From: Roseitranquillus sp963776845
Lineage (GTDB): Bacteria; Pseudomonadota; Alphaproteobacteria; Rhodobacterales; Rhodobacteraceae
Direction of reading: 5' to 3'
Assembly: GCA_963776845.1 (NCBI GenBank)
Contig: CAVZOJ010000002.1
Span: forward strand, 620,001 to 684,000
Length of the DNA: 64,000 nucleotides
Part shown: positions 17,604 to 27,328 of the stretch, piece after piece
How the letters are laid out: every line of letters begins with the position of its first letter
Position numbering within the stretch: position 1 is the first letter of the stretch
Made by a program: the position numbers and the translations under genes
Notes under the pieces: generated by a model
The model's input: only the letters and a program-made list of their open reading frames with translations
Databases searched by the model: none
Told to the model about the DNA's origin: nothing

Positions 17604-19084
17604 GCCAACCCCAGCTTCTCTGCCAGCCCGATGCGCTGCAGCTTGCCTGTCGCACCCTTCGGGATCTCGTCGAGGATCTTGATGGTCCGCGGCACCTTGA
17701 ACGCGGCGAGTGACTTCGCCGCGAACTCGCGCAGCTCCTTGGCGTCGATCTCCTGTCCGTCCACCGGCACCACCGCCGCGGCGACATCTTCGCCCAGCTT
17801 TTCGTGCGGGACCGCGAAGGTCACCACCTGGGCGACCGCCGGGTGCTCCATCAGCACGTCGTCGACTTCGCGCGGACTGACCTTTTCGCCGCCGCGGTTG
17901 ATGATCTCCTTCAGCCGGCCGCGGATGGTGACGTAGCCGTCCTCGTCCATGTCGCCCTGGTCGCCGGTGCGGAACCAGCCGTCGGAGAAGCTCTCGGCGT
18001 TTGCCTTTTCGTTGCCGCGGTAGCCGGGCGTCACGTTCGGCCCGCGAATGACGATCTCGCCGACCTCGCCCTGCTTCAGGATCGCGCCGTTCGTCTCGGA
18101 CATGATCGCGACCTCCGGGCCGCCCGCGGGTCCCACCGTTCCGGGCTTCTGCAGATCGAGGCGGTTCGACGCCATCTGGTGTGCCGCCTCCGTCATGCCG
18201 TAGGCCTCGATCACCGGGCAGCCGAAGGTCTCCGCGAGCTTGCGGAACACCGGCACGGGCAGCGATGCGGAGGAGGAGCGGACGAAACGCAACTTCGCGC
18301 GCTCCACGATCTCCTCGTTTCGTGGCGCGCGGCTGAGGATCGCCTGATGCATCGTCGGGACGGCGGTGTACCAGGTCGGCTTCACCTCATCGAGCCAGCC
18401 GAAGAAGCGGAGCGCGTCGAAGCCCGTCGTGCACGAGATCGCCGCGCCGGCGCTGATCGAGGACAGGACCGCCGCGATCAGCCCGTGGATGTGAAAGAGC
18501 GGCATCACGTTCAGGCACCGGTCCTCCGGCGTCAGCGCCAGCGTGCCAGCTATGTTCCGTGCCGAAGCCACGACGTTGCTCGACGTGAGCGGCACGATCT
18601 TTGGGCGCGACGTCGTGCCGGAGGTGTGCAGAACCAGCGCCACGTCGTCTGGCTCGTTGAGGTGCGGCGTTCCGATCGCCACGTCCACCAGAGATATGTC
18701 GCCCGCTGCCTCTCCGCTCTCCAGGAGCGCGGTCGGGATGCCCGCGCTCTCCGCCGCGTCGCGCGCCGGCGTGTCCCCGGCGACGATCAAGAGCTTCGCG
18801 CCGAGGTCCTTCATGTAGAACTTGAACTCTTCCCGCGTGTAGGACGGGTTCAGCGGAGCGGCGGTCGCGTGGCTGCCGACGGCGAGGAACGCCGCTGCCA
18901 TCTCGGGTCCGTTGGGCAGGACGATCGCGACGTCGTCTCCAGGCCCGATGCCGAGCGCGCCGAGTTGGCCGCCGACCCGGTCGATCGCGGCGAGAAGTCC
19001 GGAATAGTCGAGGTCCGGGCGTCCCGGCTGGCCGAGCGCGGGGCCGGATCGGCCCGCCACGAGATCGCGGATGGTGTCTGTCAT
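17600..19084 (-). CDS. AMP-dependent acyl-CoA synthetase (oxalyl-CoA/short-chain acyl-CoA ligase-like)
   Basis: This 494-residue ligase adenylates a carboxylic acid and transfers it to CoA. ANL-family motifs: LHTSGTTSRPKIVPL (AMP-binding P-loop), YTAVPTMHQAI, AYGMTEAAHQM, GWFRTGDQGDMDEDGY and the C-terminal GRLKEIINRGGEKVSP with catalytic lysine in PKGATGKLQR. The frame is open much further upstream across the GntR gene, but ATG 19084 overlaps that gene's stop and gives the family N-terminus. Similarity in style to Pcs60-type oxalate-CoA ligases is an impression only; substrate unknown. Confidence 0.88.
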   Translation of the reverse strand: MTDTIRDLVAGRSGPALGQPGRPDLDYSGLLAAIDRVGGQLGALGIGPGDDVAIVLPNGPEMAAAFLAVGSHATAAPLNPSYTREEFKFYMKDLGAKLLIVAGDTPARDAAESAGIPTALLESGEAAGDISLVDVAIGTPHLNEPDDVALVLHTSGTTSRPKIVPLTSSNVVASARNIAGTLALTPEDRCLNVMPLFHIHGLIAAVLSSISAGAAISCTTGFDALRFFGWLDEVKPTWYTAVPTMHQAILSRAPRNEEIVERAKLRFVRSSSASLPVPVFRKLAETFGCPVIEAYGMTEAAHQMASNRLDLQKPGTVGPAGGPEVAIMSETNGAILKQGEVGEIVIRGPNVTPGYRGNEKANAESFSDGWFRTGDQGDMDEDGYVTIRGRLKEIINRGGEKVSPREVDDVLMEHPAVAQVVTFAVPHEKLGEDVAAAVVPVDGQEIDAKELREFAAKSLAAFKVPRTIKILDEIPKGATGKLQRIGLAEKLGLA

Positions 19085-19842
19085 TCTATGTCTCCAAGGG
19101 GAACGAGAGCGTCGAGGCTTGGCTCGCCGCGGAACATGGTACGCCGGACCGCCGAGAGGTGGATCCGCATCGCGTCGGCCGCCCCGGCAGGGTCGCGCCG
19201 CGCAATGGCGTCGACGAGCGCGACGTGCTGGTCGGAATAGGCCGCCTGCTCGTGCCGGGTAAGGGTCTGGCTGCGAAGACGCTCCCACTCCGGCTGGCGT
19301 CGGATCACGGTCAGGGTCTCGAGCACACCGGTCAGAAGAGGGTTGCGCGTGGCGTCGGCGAGGGCAGTGTGGAAGCGGCTGTCCGTCGCCTCCCACGTCT
19401 GCCAGTCCGTCGTCGCAGCGCCTTTGGCGGCAATCTCGCGCAGCCGCGAAATTGCCGGATCGGACGCGCGAAGTGCAGCGGCCGCTGCGATCGGCGGCTC
19501 GATCATCAACCGCAACTCGAGAACGTCCGCAGGCCCGGGCGGGGGGGAGAGTCGCAGTGTCGCGGTGACTTCGTCCTCCGGCGGGCTGCGAACGAAGGTC
19601 CCTTGCCCGACATGGCGGCGGATCCGGCCTTCCGTTTCGAGCGCGGCAAGCGCGCGACGCACGGCGCTGCGGCCGATCCCGAACTCCGCCGCCAGCGACC
19701 GTTCCGGCGGAAGGCGGTCCCCCGCCCGCCAACGGCCCGTGCGAAAGGCGCGCAGAAGTAGTTCGGGTTCTTGCTTCAACGATCCGCACCATTCATCGGC
19801 ATTGGTCGAGTTGAGGATAGGTCCAGACGGGTGAATGGCCAA
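19081..19842 (-). CDS. GntR family regulator, FadR subfamily (FCD domain)
   Basis: A 253-residue regulator with the HTH around residues 28-85 (LLRAFRTGRWRAGDRLPPERSLAAEF, GRSAVRRALAALETEG) and an FCD domain (about 105-240) with DSRFHTALADATRNPLL and SDQHVALVDAIARRD providing metal-site histidines. It is translationally coupled to the CoA ligase. The 50 bp in front of it contain several TTGGT/ACCAA elements, of the kind used as half-sites by FadR-like proteins, so autoregulation of the ligase/reductase genes is plausible. Confidence 0.88.
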   Translation of the reverse strand: MAIHPSGPILNSTNADEWCGSLKQEPELLLRAFRTGRWRAGDRLPPERSLAAEFGIGRSAVRRALAALETEGRIRRHVGQGTFVRSPPEDEVTATLRLSPPPGPADVLELRLMIEPPIAAAAALRASDPAISRLREIAAKGAATTDWQTWEATDSRFHTALADATRNPLLTGVLETLTVIRRQPEWERLRSQTLTRHEQAAYSDQHVALVDAIARRDPAGAADAMRIHLSAVRRTMFRGEPSLDALVPLGDIE

Positions 19843-19892
19843 ATCTCAAGGTTTACCAAAAGCATGGTGCGCCAATTGGTTCAAGCGGGAGC

Positions 19893-20681
19893 TCATTGGT
19901 TGGCTCCCAGCAGGCCCTCGCGCATGATGTGGGTCCGCTGCGAGAGCATCTCGAAGCCCGACCAGATCAGTCGCGCCGCTAGCACAAGCAGGATCGCGTC
20001 GAGCACAAGCTTGAAGCGGCGCTCGTCGATCCGCATCAGCACGGCGCGTCCGCAGATCGTTCCCAGGAAGCCAGCCGCGATCATAGCCGCAACGAACGTG
20101 ATCCAGGGCCCGAACGCGAAGCCGAGGATGCCGATGACGATGGTCTTCAGAACGTGCTGCAGCACCATGAACGTCGCATGGGTGCCGACGATGCCGTGCC
20201 GGTCCAGCCCCAGCGTCTTGACGTAGGAGATCACGAACGGCCCGGTCGCGCCGAAGAACATCGTCAGGAACGACGAGATGACCCCGGTCAGCCACGCGAA
20301 GCGGCGCATGATGCCGGGCGGCGTGAAGAACACCGACCAGAGGATGAAGAGGCCAACGCCGACTTGCACCACCGCAGGCGGCAGAGCGACAGCGACGCTG
20401 CCGCCCATGATCGCGCCGACGAGCGAGCCGATGGCGAACGAAGGAAGGACGCTCCAGAACACATGGCGCCGCATGAGCGCGGCCCGCCCCAGGTTCGATC
20501 CGATCTGGACGACACCGTGCACCGGAATCAGTGCCGCGGGCGGCAGCAGGGTCGCGAGGATCGCGAGCAGCGCGGCGCCGCCGCCAATCCCGAATGCGGC
20601 GGTGATGAACGAGGTCGTAAAGCTCACCCCGACCAGGGCGAGCGTCACGCCGAGGGTCAGGTCCGGAGGTGGCCAGCTCAT
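19893..20681 (-). CDS. TauE/SafE family membrane exporter
   Basis: A 262-residue membrane protein with about eight hydrophobic segments and the duplicated family motif (SFITAAFGIGGGAALLAILA near the start; FFGATGPFVISYVKTLGL in the second half). The ATG at 20681 (MSWPPPDLT) is chosen over an upstream GTG 12 codons earlier because it begins nearer the first helix. It is transcribed leftward with the GntR and CoA-ligase genes. The paralogue at 10652-11396 is only distantly alike. Substrate unknown. Confidence 0.87.
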   Translation of the reverse strand: MSWPPPDLTLGVTLALVGVSFTTSFITAAFGIGGGAALLAILATLLPPAALIPVHGVVQIGSNLGRAALMRRHVFWSVLPSFAIGSLVGAIMGGSVAVALPPAVVQVGVGLFILWSVFFTPPGIMRRFAWLTGVISSFLTMFFGATGPFVISYVKTLGLDRHGIVGTHATFMVLQHVLKTIVIGILGFAFGPWITFVAAMIAAGFLGTICGRAVLMRIDERRFKLVLDAILLVLAARLIWSGFEMLSQRTHIMREGLLGANQ

Positions 20682-20972
20682 GCTGATGACAGGGCTCCAA
20701 CTGCTCACCGCGGTCAACCTCGGCGCGGGCGGTGTTGCGGTTGCTCGCGCGGCGTGAAGGCCTGCCTTGTAGGCTCAAGTTGTAAGGCCCCCGCCGGAAG
20801 CCTTGAGATGTGCGAGCGGATCGACACCGCCCTCTTCGAGACGGGCGTTGATGCGACCACGCCTCCGTCGCCAGCATCGGTTTCAGCTTCACCTGCCTTG
20901 TGATGGCGGACGCCGACTTGGGGGGCGTTGCCGTCACCGCGAACCTTCGCTCAAGGGCAGGTGCCTGCCGGC

Positions 20973-22394
20973 TCAGTCGCTCCCACCGGCAATCGGCGGC
21001 CGCCGGCGGCGCGGCCAGTCCGTGGCACCGTGGTAGGCTTGACCGATCTGCAGCAGCCGGCGGTCGGACCCGCGCGGGCCGAAGATCTGCAAGCCCATCG
21101 GCAGGCCTGCGCTGCCGAAACCCACCGGCAGGCCAAGGGCCGGGACGGCCGACAGCGAGACCGGAACCACCGTTTCCATCCATCTGTGGTAGGTGTCCAT
21201 CGGCCGACCGGCGACCTCGCGCGGCCAAGCCCACTCCGCCGGAAACGGCCAGACCTGGGCTGAGGGGAGTGCGAGCGCGTCGTAACGACCAAAGAGGTCG
21301 ACCAATGTCACGTACCAGGCGGATTCTTCAGCGCTTGCCGCGAGGTACTGCATCGCCGTGAGGCCAAGGCCACGCTCGATCTCCCAGACGGCCTCGGGCT
21401 TCAGGCGGTCGCGTCGCGCCGGATCGGCGTACAGCGCCCGATGCTTTGTCGCGACCGCCGCGGAGCGCAGCGTGGTCCATGAGGCCCATATCCGCTCTGC
21501 CGGGAACGGCGGCGGCACCTCCTCGACGATCGCGCCGAGATTCTCGAAGACCATGAGGGCGGAGCGGCAGAGGTCGAGGATGCCGTCCTCGAACGGATAG
21601 GCGCCGCCCCAGTCACCGAGCCAGCCGATGCGCTTTCCGGCAATTTCGATGCCGAGGCCCAAGAGGTCGGATGGCGTCTGCGAGTACGGGTAGCGCCGAT
21701 CCTCCTCGACCATGACCGACAGCAGCAAGGCCAGGTCGCGTGGGCTGCGGCCCATGGGCCCCTCGGTCGAAAGGCCGGGGCCGAAGACGTCGGCAATCGG
21801 GTCGGGCGGAACGAGGCCGACGGTCGGCCGGAAGCCGTAGACGTTGCACCAGGCTGCCGGATTGCGCAGCGACCCCATCATGTCCGAGCCGTCTGCCAGC
21901 GGCAGCATCCGCGCCGCAAGCGCGGCCGCCGCGCCACCGGACGATCCGCCTGGTGTCAGGTCCGGAGAGTAGGGATTTCGCGTCGCTCCATAGACCGGAT
22001 TGTATGTGTGGCTGCCCAGGCCGAACTCCGGTGTGTTGGTCTTGCCGATCAGGATCGCGCCTGCCGCCTTGAGGCGCCGCGCCAGTCCGTCATCCTCCTG
22101 CGGGACGTGATCGGCGAAGAGCGGAGAGCCGGACGTCGTGCGGATGCCCTTCGTCGCGACAGAATCCTTCACCGCGAGGGGCAGCCCGTGAAGCGGGCCG
22201 CGTGGGTCAAGGCGATCGGCCGCCGCCGCCTCGGCCATCAGCTCCTCCCTCTCGCGCAGGGCAACGACGGCGTTGAGCATCGGATTTATCTGCGCGATCC
22301 GGTCGAGGAAGGCCGCCATAACTTCAGCCGCGCTCAGAGCGCCCCGGCGCAGGTCGGCGGCAAGATCGGTCGCGTCGCGTTCGACGAGAGTCAT
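20973..22394 (-). CDS. Amidase (amidase signature family)
   Basis: A 473-residue cytoplasmic amide hydrolase with the full Ser-cisSer-Lys catalytic set: lysine in LHGLPLAVKDS, the serine-rich loop TPGGSSGGAAAAL and the nucleophile region ADGSDMMGSLRNPA. The C-terminal half ends PVGFGSAGLPMGLQIFGPRG, typical of the family. No gatB/gatC neighbours, so it is not the tRNA amidotransferase subunit. It is divergent from the peptide importer starting near 22658 and upstream of the TauE gene, so it may hydrolyse an imported amide. Confidence 0.9.
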   Translation of the reverse strand: MTLVERDATDLAADLRRGALSAAEVMAAFLDRIAQINPMLNAVVALREREELMAEAAAADRLDPRGPLHGLPLAVKDSVATKGIRTTSGSPLFADHVPQEDDGLARRLKAAGAILIGKTNTPEFGLGSHTYNPVYGATRNPYSPDLTPGGSSGGAAAALAARMLPLADGSDMMGSLRNPAAWCNVYGFRPTVGLVPPDPIADVFGPGLSTEGPMGRSPRDLALLLSVMVEEDRRYPYSQTPSDLLGLGIEIAGKRIGWLGDWGGAYPFEDGILDLCRSALMVFENLGAIVEEVPPPFPAERIWASWTTLRSAAVATKHRALYADPARRDRLKPEAVWEIERGLGLTAMQYLAASAEESAWYVTLVDLFGRYDALALPSAQVWPFPAEWAWPREVAGRPMDTYHRWMETVVPVSLSAVPALGLPVGFGSAGLPMGLQIFGPRGSDRRLLQIGQAYHGATDWPRRRRPPIAGGSD

Positions 22395-22657
22395 CCGTCG
22401 CCCTCTCTCATGGCTGATCGCGCCGGATCGCCTTGGGTGTCATGCATCTTTCGAGCGCAGCTATCGCCAGCGGCCGGACGAAGTACAAGGCGCACGTCTC
22501 GCGACCGGCGACTGGTCAAACATGCATCGCCGTGCTCATACTATAGGCGCTTGCGGCGTCGTCCGTGGGGAGGAGCGCGTCCTGCGCGGGCGGCATGGTT
22601 TGACAGTCGAGATCGGCAGGTCAGCTTCATGCGCTGCGCAAGCCAGGCGGGGAGGCT

Positions 22658-23648
22658 CTGATAGAAGTCAAATCGAAACCCGCTCTTCACGTCGAAGGCC
22701 TTCGCGTCCGGTTCCGCGGCGCGAAAGTGGACGTCGTGGAGGATGTCGGCTTCTCGGTGGGCGCCGGCGAGACGTTGGCCATCGTCGGCGAGTCCGGCTG
22801 CGGGAAGAGCGTGACGGCCCTGGCCCTCATGGGCCTGCTGCCCGCGAATTCGGTCGCCGAATTCGAGCGGCACGATCGAGTTCGAGGGCGTCGATGTCTC
22901 GGGCGCCGACCTGGCCCGCCTGCGGGGCGACCGGATCGCGATGATCTTTCAGGAACCGATGAGTTCGCTCAATCCGGCGATACGGATCGGCGAGCAGATC
23001 GCTGAGTCGGTCCGTCGGCACCGCCGAGTCGGTCGCGCTGCAGGCCGCGCGCGCGCGCTCGAGATGCTGCGGCGGGTCGGCATCCCGGCGCCCGAGGCAA
23101 GGCTCGACGAGTATCCGCACCAGCTGTCGGGCGGTATGAGGCAGCGGGTGATGATTGCGATGGCGCTGGCGAACGACCCGGCGGTGTTGATCGCGGACGA
23201 ACCGACGACGGCGCTAGACGTGACGATCCAGGCACAGATCCTCGACCTCATCGCCGAGTTGCGGGCCGATACCGGCATGGCAACGATCCTGATCACCCAT
23301 GACCTCGGCGTCGTCGCCGAGGTCGCCGATACCGTGGCGGTCATGTATGCCGGGCACATCGTCGAGATCGCGCCTGCGGCGGCGCTGTTCTCGGACCCGC
23401 AGCATCCCTACACGATCGGGCTCATGGGGTCGGTGCCGCGACTGTCCGGTCCGCGTCGTCGGCTCGCCACGGTGCCCGGAATGGTGCCCACCATCGACGC
23501 GATGCCCGCAGGCTGCCGGTTCTCCAGCCGCTGTCCGTTTGCCGCACTGGTCTGTGCCGACCGCCCGGCGCTGGAGCCGGCCGGTGCGGGACACGGCGTC
23601 GCCTGCCATTTCGCTCCGTTGGAGCTGCGGCTGGAGCGTAGCGCGTGA
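22658..23648 (+). CDS. Peptide/amide ABC transporter ATP-binding protein (DppD type; one frameshift, unclear start)
   Basis: The first ATPase of a peptide-type importer. Motifs: Walker A GESGCGKS, signature QLSGGMRQRV, Walker B VLIADEPTTALD, switch ITHDLG, and the C-terminal cysteine-bearing oligopeptide domain (AGCRFSSRCPFA). An extra T at about 22862 turns GAATCG into GAATTCG and breaks AESSGTIEFEG. No ATG, GTG or TTG opens the N-terminal frame between the stop at 22601 and the conserved KPALHVEGL; the codons after GGGGAGG are CTG ATA GAA. Beginning at 22658 gives a normal length of about 330 residues. The start may be CTG, or a base may be wrong. Confidence 0.82.
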
Positions 23649-24739
23649 CCGCTCCGATTCTCGAGGCCGTGGGCGTCGCCAAGCATTTCCGCGTGGGGCA
23701 GAAGCTGTTCGACAAGGGCTCCGTCGTGCGCGCGGTCGACGGCATCTCGTTGCGGGTCCGGGCGGGCGAGACCTTCGCGATCGTGGGCGAGTCCGGCTGC
23801 GGCAAGTCGACCTTGGCGCGGCTGCTGACGCGGCTCATCGACCCGACGCGCGGCAACGTGCTGTTCGAGGGCGAGGAGGTTACCGATATCACCGGCGCGC
23901 GGCTGACCGCGTTCCGCCGCGACGTCCAGTTTGTGTTCCAGGACCCGTTCTCGTCGCTCAATCCGCGATTGAGCGTCGGGCGGCTTGTCGGAGAACCTCT
24001 TGAGGTTCACCGCGGCGACCTGTCCGCCCGGGAACGGCGGGAGCAGGTGGCGCAACTTCTGGCGCAGGTCGGCTTGCGGCCGGAGCATGCGGACCGGTAT
24101 CCGCACGAATTCTCCGGGGGCCAGCGGCAGCGCATCGGCATCGCCCGCGCTCTGGCGTCGGGGCCGAAGCTGCTGGTCGGGGACGAGCCTGTCTCGGCCC
24201 TCGACGTGTCGATCCAGGCACAGGTCGTGAACCTGCTGGAGGATCTCAAAGCGCGGCTCGGACTGACGCTCGTCGTGATCGCTCACGACCTTGCCGTCAT
24301 CCGCCACATGAGCGACCGTGTCGCCGTGATGTATCTCGGCCAGGTGGTCGAAAGCGGGTCGACGGACGCGATCTTCGAGGCGCCACGGCACCCGTACACG
24401 CGCGCCCTGCTCGACGCGATCCCCGAGCCGAGCCCGGTGCGACGCCCTGGCCGACTGCGCCTCGAAGGCGACATCCCGAGCCCCGCAGCGCCGCCGTCGG
24501 GCTGCCGTTTCCATACCCGCTGTCCACACGCGCGGCCCGACTGCGCGACGCGCGAGCCGCATCTTGAGGGTGGCGAGCATAGCGTCGCCTGCCACTACTG
24601 GCGTGAGATCGCGGAGACGGACGCCCGTCCGCTCACAGAGGCGGCACCGGTCGAGCCGGGGGCCGCTCGGCGCATCGAGCTTTATCAGGCCGCGATTGCG
24701 GCACATCAGGACAGCAATGAGAGGGAGACCATATCATGA
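23645..24739 (+). CDS. Peptide/amide ABC transporter ATP-binding protein (DppF type)
   Basis: The second ATPase, 364 residues, GTG start overlapping the preceding stop. Walker A GESGCGKST, FQDPFSSLNPR, signature FSGGQRQRIG, Walker B LLVGDEPVSALD, switch IAHDLAV, and oligopeptide C-domain SGCRFHTRCPHA followed by a short extension. It pairs with the DppD-type ATPase and overlaps the binding-protein start (ATGA). Confidence 0.92.
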   Translation: MTAPILEAVGVAKHFRVGQKLFDKGSVVRAVDGISLRVRAGETFAIVGESGCGKSTLARLLTRLIDPTRGNVLFEGEEVTDITGARLTAFRRDVQFVFQDPFSSLNPRLSVGRLVGEPLEVHRGDLSARERREQVAQLLAQVGLRPEHADRYPHEFSGGQRQRIGIARALASGPKLLVGDEPVSALDVSIQAQVVNLLEDLKARLGLTLVVIAHDLAVIRHMSDRVAVMYLGQVVESGSTDAIFEAPRHPYTRALLDAIPEPSPVRRPGRLRLEGDIPSPAAPPSGCRFHTRCPHARPDCATREPHLEGGEHSVACHYWREIAETDARPLTEAAPVEPGAARRIELYQAAIAAHQDSNERETIS

Positions 24740-26245
24740 AACGCACAGTCTTGCTGGCCGCGCTGCTGAGCGCGACGGCGATGTCCGCGGGGGCGCAGGA
24801 GCTCCGCATCGGGCTGGCCGAGGATCCCGACGTCCTCGACCCTGACCAGAGCCGCACCTTCGTCGGCCGCATCGTCTACACCGCGCTCTGCGACAAGCTC
24901 GTCGACATCACGCCCGAGCTCGAGCTGATCCCGCAGCTCGCCACCGGCTGGGAATGGTCGGAGGACAACACCTCGCTGACGATGCAGCTGCGCGAGGGAG
25001 TGACGTTCCACGACGGCACGCCGTTCGACGCCGAAGCGGTGGCGGCCAACATCGACCGGTCACAGAACCTGCCGGAATCCCGGCGCAAGTCCGAGCTGGC
25101 CTCGATCACGGGCGTCGAGGTGCTGGGCGATCACGAGATCCGCTTCGACATGGACGCGCCCGATGCGACGCTGGTGGCGCAGTTCGCCGACCGGGCGGGC
25201 ATGATGATCTCGCCGACCGCGGCCGAGGAGATGGGCCTCGACTTCGGCTCGGCGCCCGTCTGCTCCGGGCCGTTCAGCTTCGTCGACCGGGTGGCGCAGG
25301 ACCGGATCGTGCTGGAGGCGTTCCCGGAGTACTGGAACGCCGACGAGATCAACCTGGCGGGCGTCACCTACCTGCCGATCCCGGACGGCACCGTGCGCTT
25401 CGCCAACCTGCAGTCCGGCGATCTGGACCTGGTCGAGCGGCTGCAGGCGACCGACGTGCCGCAGGCCGAGGCGGACCCCGACATCACCGTCGAGACGGCG
25501 ACATCGCTCGGCTATGACGGGATCACCTTCAACGTCGGCAACGGCGACAAGGCGGACAACCCGTTCGGCGCGGACGGCAAGTTGCTGCGACAGGCGCTGA
25601 GCGCCGCGATCGACCGGGAGGCGCTGAACCAGGTCGTCTTTAACGGCGCCATGCGGCCCGGCAACCAGCAATACTCGCCCGACTCGCAATGGTACGCCGG
25701 CGACATCCCGGTGCCGCAGCGCGACGTCGAGAAGGCCAAGGCGCTGCTGGAGGAAGCGGGCTACGGCGACGGCATCGAGCTGACGCTGCAGCACCCGAAC
25801 AGTCCGGAATCGCTGCAGATCGCGCAGGTGATCCAGGCGATGGCGTCGGAGGCGGGGATCGACATCTCGCTCAATGCCAAGGAGTTCGCGTCGATGCTCG
25901 CCGACCAGACGGCGGGGGACTATCAGGCCTCGCTCGTGGGCTGGTCGGGCCGCGTCGATCCCGACGGCAACATCCACCAGTTCATGACGACCGAGGGCGG
26001 GATCAACGACAGCAAGTACTCGAACCCCGAGATCGACCGGCATCCTCGACGCGGCGCGGCAGACCAACGACACCGCCGAGCGCAAGGCGCTTTATGCCGA
26101 GGCGCGGGCGATCCTGAACGAGGACCTGCCGATCGTGTACCTCTACCACGACACCTGGATCTGGGCGCTGGACAACAGCGTCTCGGGCTTCGTGCCTTAT
26201 CCCGACGGGATGATCCGGCTCGAAGGCGTGAGCCTCGAGGAGTGA
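24736..26245 (+). CDS. Peptide/amide ABC transporter substrate-binding protein (one frameshift)
   Basis: Family 5 (DppA/OppA-like) periplasmic binding protein of about 502 residues, with signal peptide MKRTVLLAALLSATAMSAGAQ. Conserved blocks: GLAEDPDVLDPDQSRTF, LATGWEWSEDNTSLTMQLREGVTFHDG, LRQALSAAIDREAL and the late NPEIDRILDAA. An extra G near 26039 interrupts this last block; the corrected frame ends LEGVSLEE at 26245. The ligand is likely a peptide or amide, judged from the neighbouring hydrolases. Confidence 0.88.
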
Positions 26246-26294
26246 CGCGTCTCGCCGCATCCCGCCCGGGGTGCGGCACCCCGGAGGACCGCCG

Positions 26295-27240
26295 ATGCTG
26301 AGCTTCGTCCTGCGCCGGATCGTGATCGCGATCCCGACCGTGATCCTGATCTCGATGTTCGTGTTCTCGCTGCAGAAGCTGTTGCCGGGAGATCCGGTGC
26401 TGGTGATGGCGGGCGAGGACCGGACGCCCGAGATGCTGGAGTACCTGCGCGAGAAGTACCGGCTGAACGACCCGATCCCGGTGCAGTACGTCACCTGGGT
26501 GGGCAACGCCCTGCGCGGCGACCTCGGCATCTCGCTCAGGACCAACCAGCCGGTGACCGAGCTGATCGCGCAGAAGCTGCCGGTGACGCTGCAGCTGGCG
26601 GCGATGGCGCTGGTCTTCGCGCTGGTCATCGGCATTCCGGCGGGGATTATCTCGGCGATCCGCAAGGGGACGGTGACGGACTATGCGGCGAACGTGGTGG
26701 CGCTGTCGGGGCTGTCGATCCCGAACTTCTGGCTGGGGATCATGCTGATCCTGCTCGTCTCCGTCCGGTGGGAGCTGTTGCCGGCGTCGGGCTACGTTCC
26801 GCCCGGAGAGGACCTGTGGCGGTCGATCCAGACGATGCTCATGCCGGCGTTCGTGTTGGGCACGGCGATCGCCGCGACGCTGATGCGGCACACTCGGTCG
26901 GCGATGCTGGGGGTGCTGCAGTCGGACTACGTTCGGACTGCGCGGGCGAAGGGGATGGCCGAGCGGACGGTCATCCTCAAGCACGCGCTGCGGAACGCGC
27001 TGACACCGGTGGTGACGCTGACCGCGCTGCTCTTCGGAGAGCTGATCGGCGGGGGCGGTGCTGACCGAGCAGATCTTCACCATTCCGGGCTTCGGTAAGC
27101 TGGTGGTCGACGCGGTCTTCACCCGCGACTACGCCGTGGTGCAGGGCATCGTGCTGGTCACGGCGCTCGGCTTCATCCTGATGAACCTCGTCGCCGACGT
27201 GCTCTACGTCGTCCTCAACCCGCGCCTGAGGCCGTCCTGA
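26295..27240 (+). CDS. Peptide/amide ABC transporter permease (DppB type; one frameshift)
   Basis: A membrane subunit of about 314 residues with six helices. It starts MLSFVLRRIVIAIPTVILISMFVF, contains DPIPVQYVTWVGNALRGDLGIS and the EAA loop YVRTARAKGMAERTVILKHALRNAL. An extra G in the GGCGGGGGC run near 27053 splits IGGAVLTEQIFTIPGFG; the frame then continues to 27240. Confidence 0.88.
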
Positions 27241-27328
27241 TGCGCTGCCGGCCGACGCCTCCGCTCGGGAAGTATTCTCGCCGAACGCACGCGGGGCAGT
27301 GTATCCGCACCCCGAGGGGCTGCGCCTG

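Noticed and set aside
19085..19792. Upstream extension of the CoA-ligase frame
   Set aside because: It overlaps the GntR gene in another frame and encodes an arginine/proline-rich shadow.
22846..22866. Direct repeat GAATTCG as a recombination scar
   Set aside because: The second copy is explained by one added T; GAATCG restores the ATPase frame.
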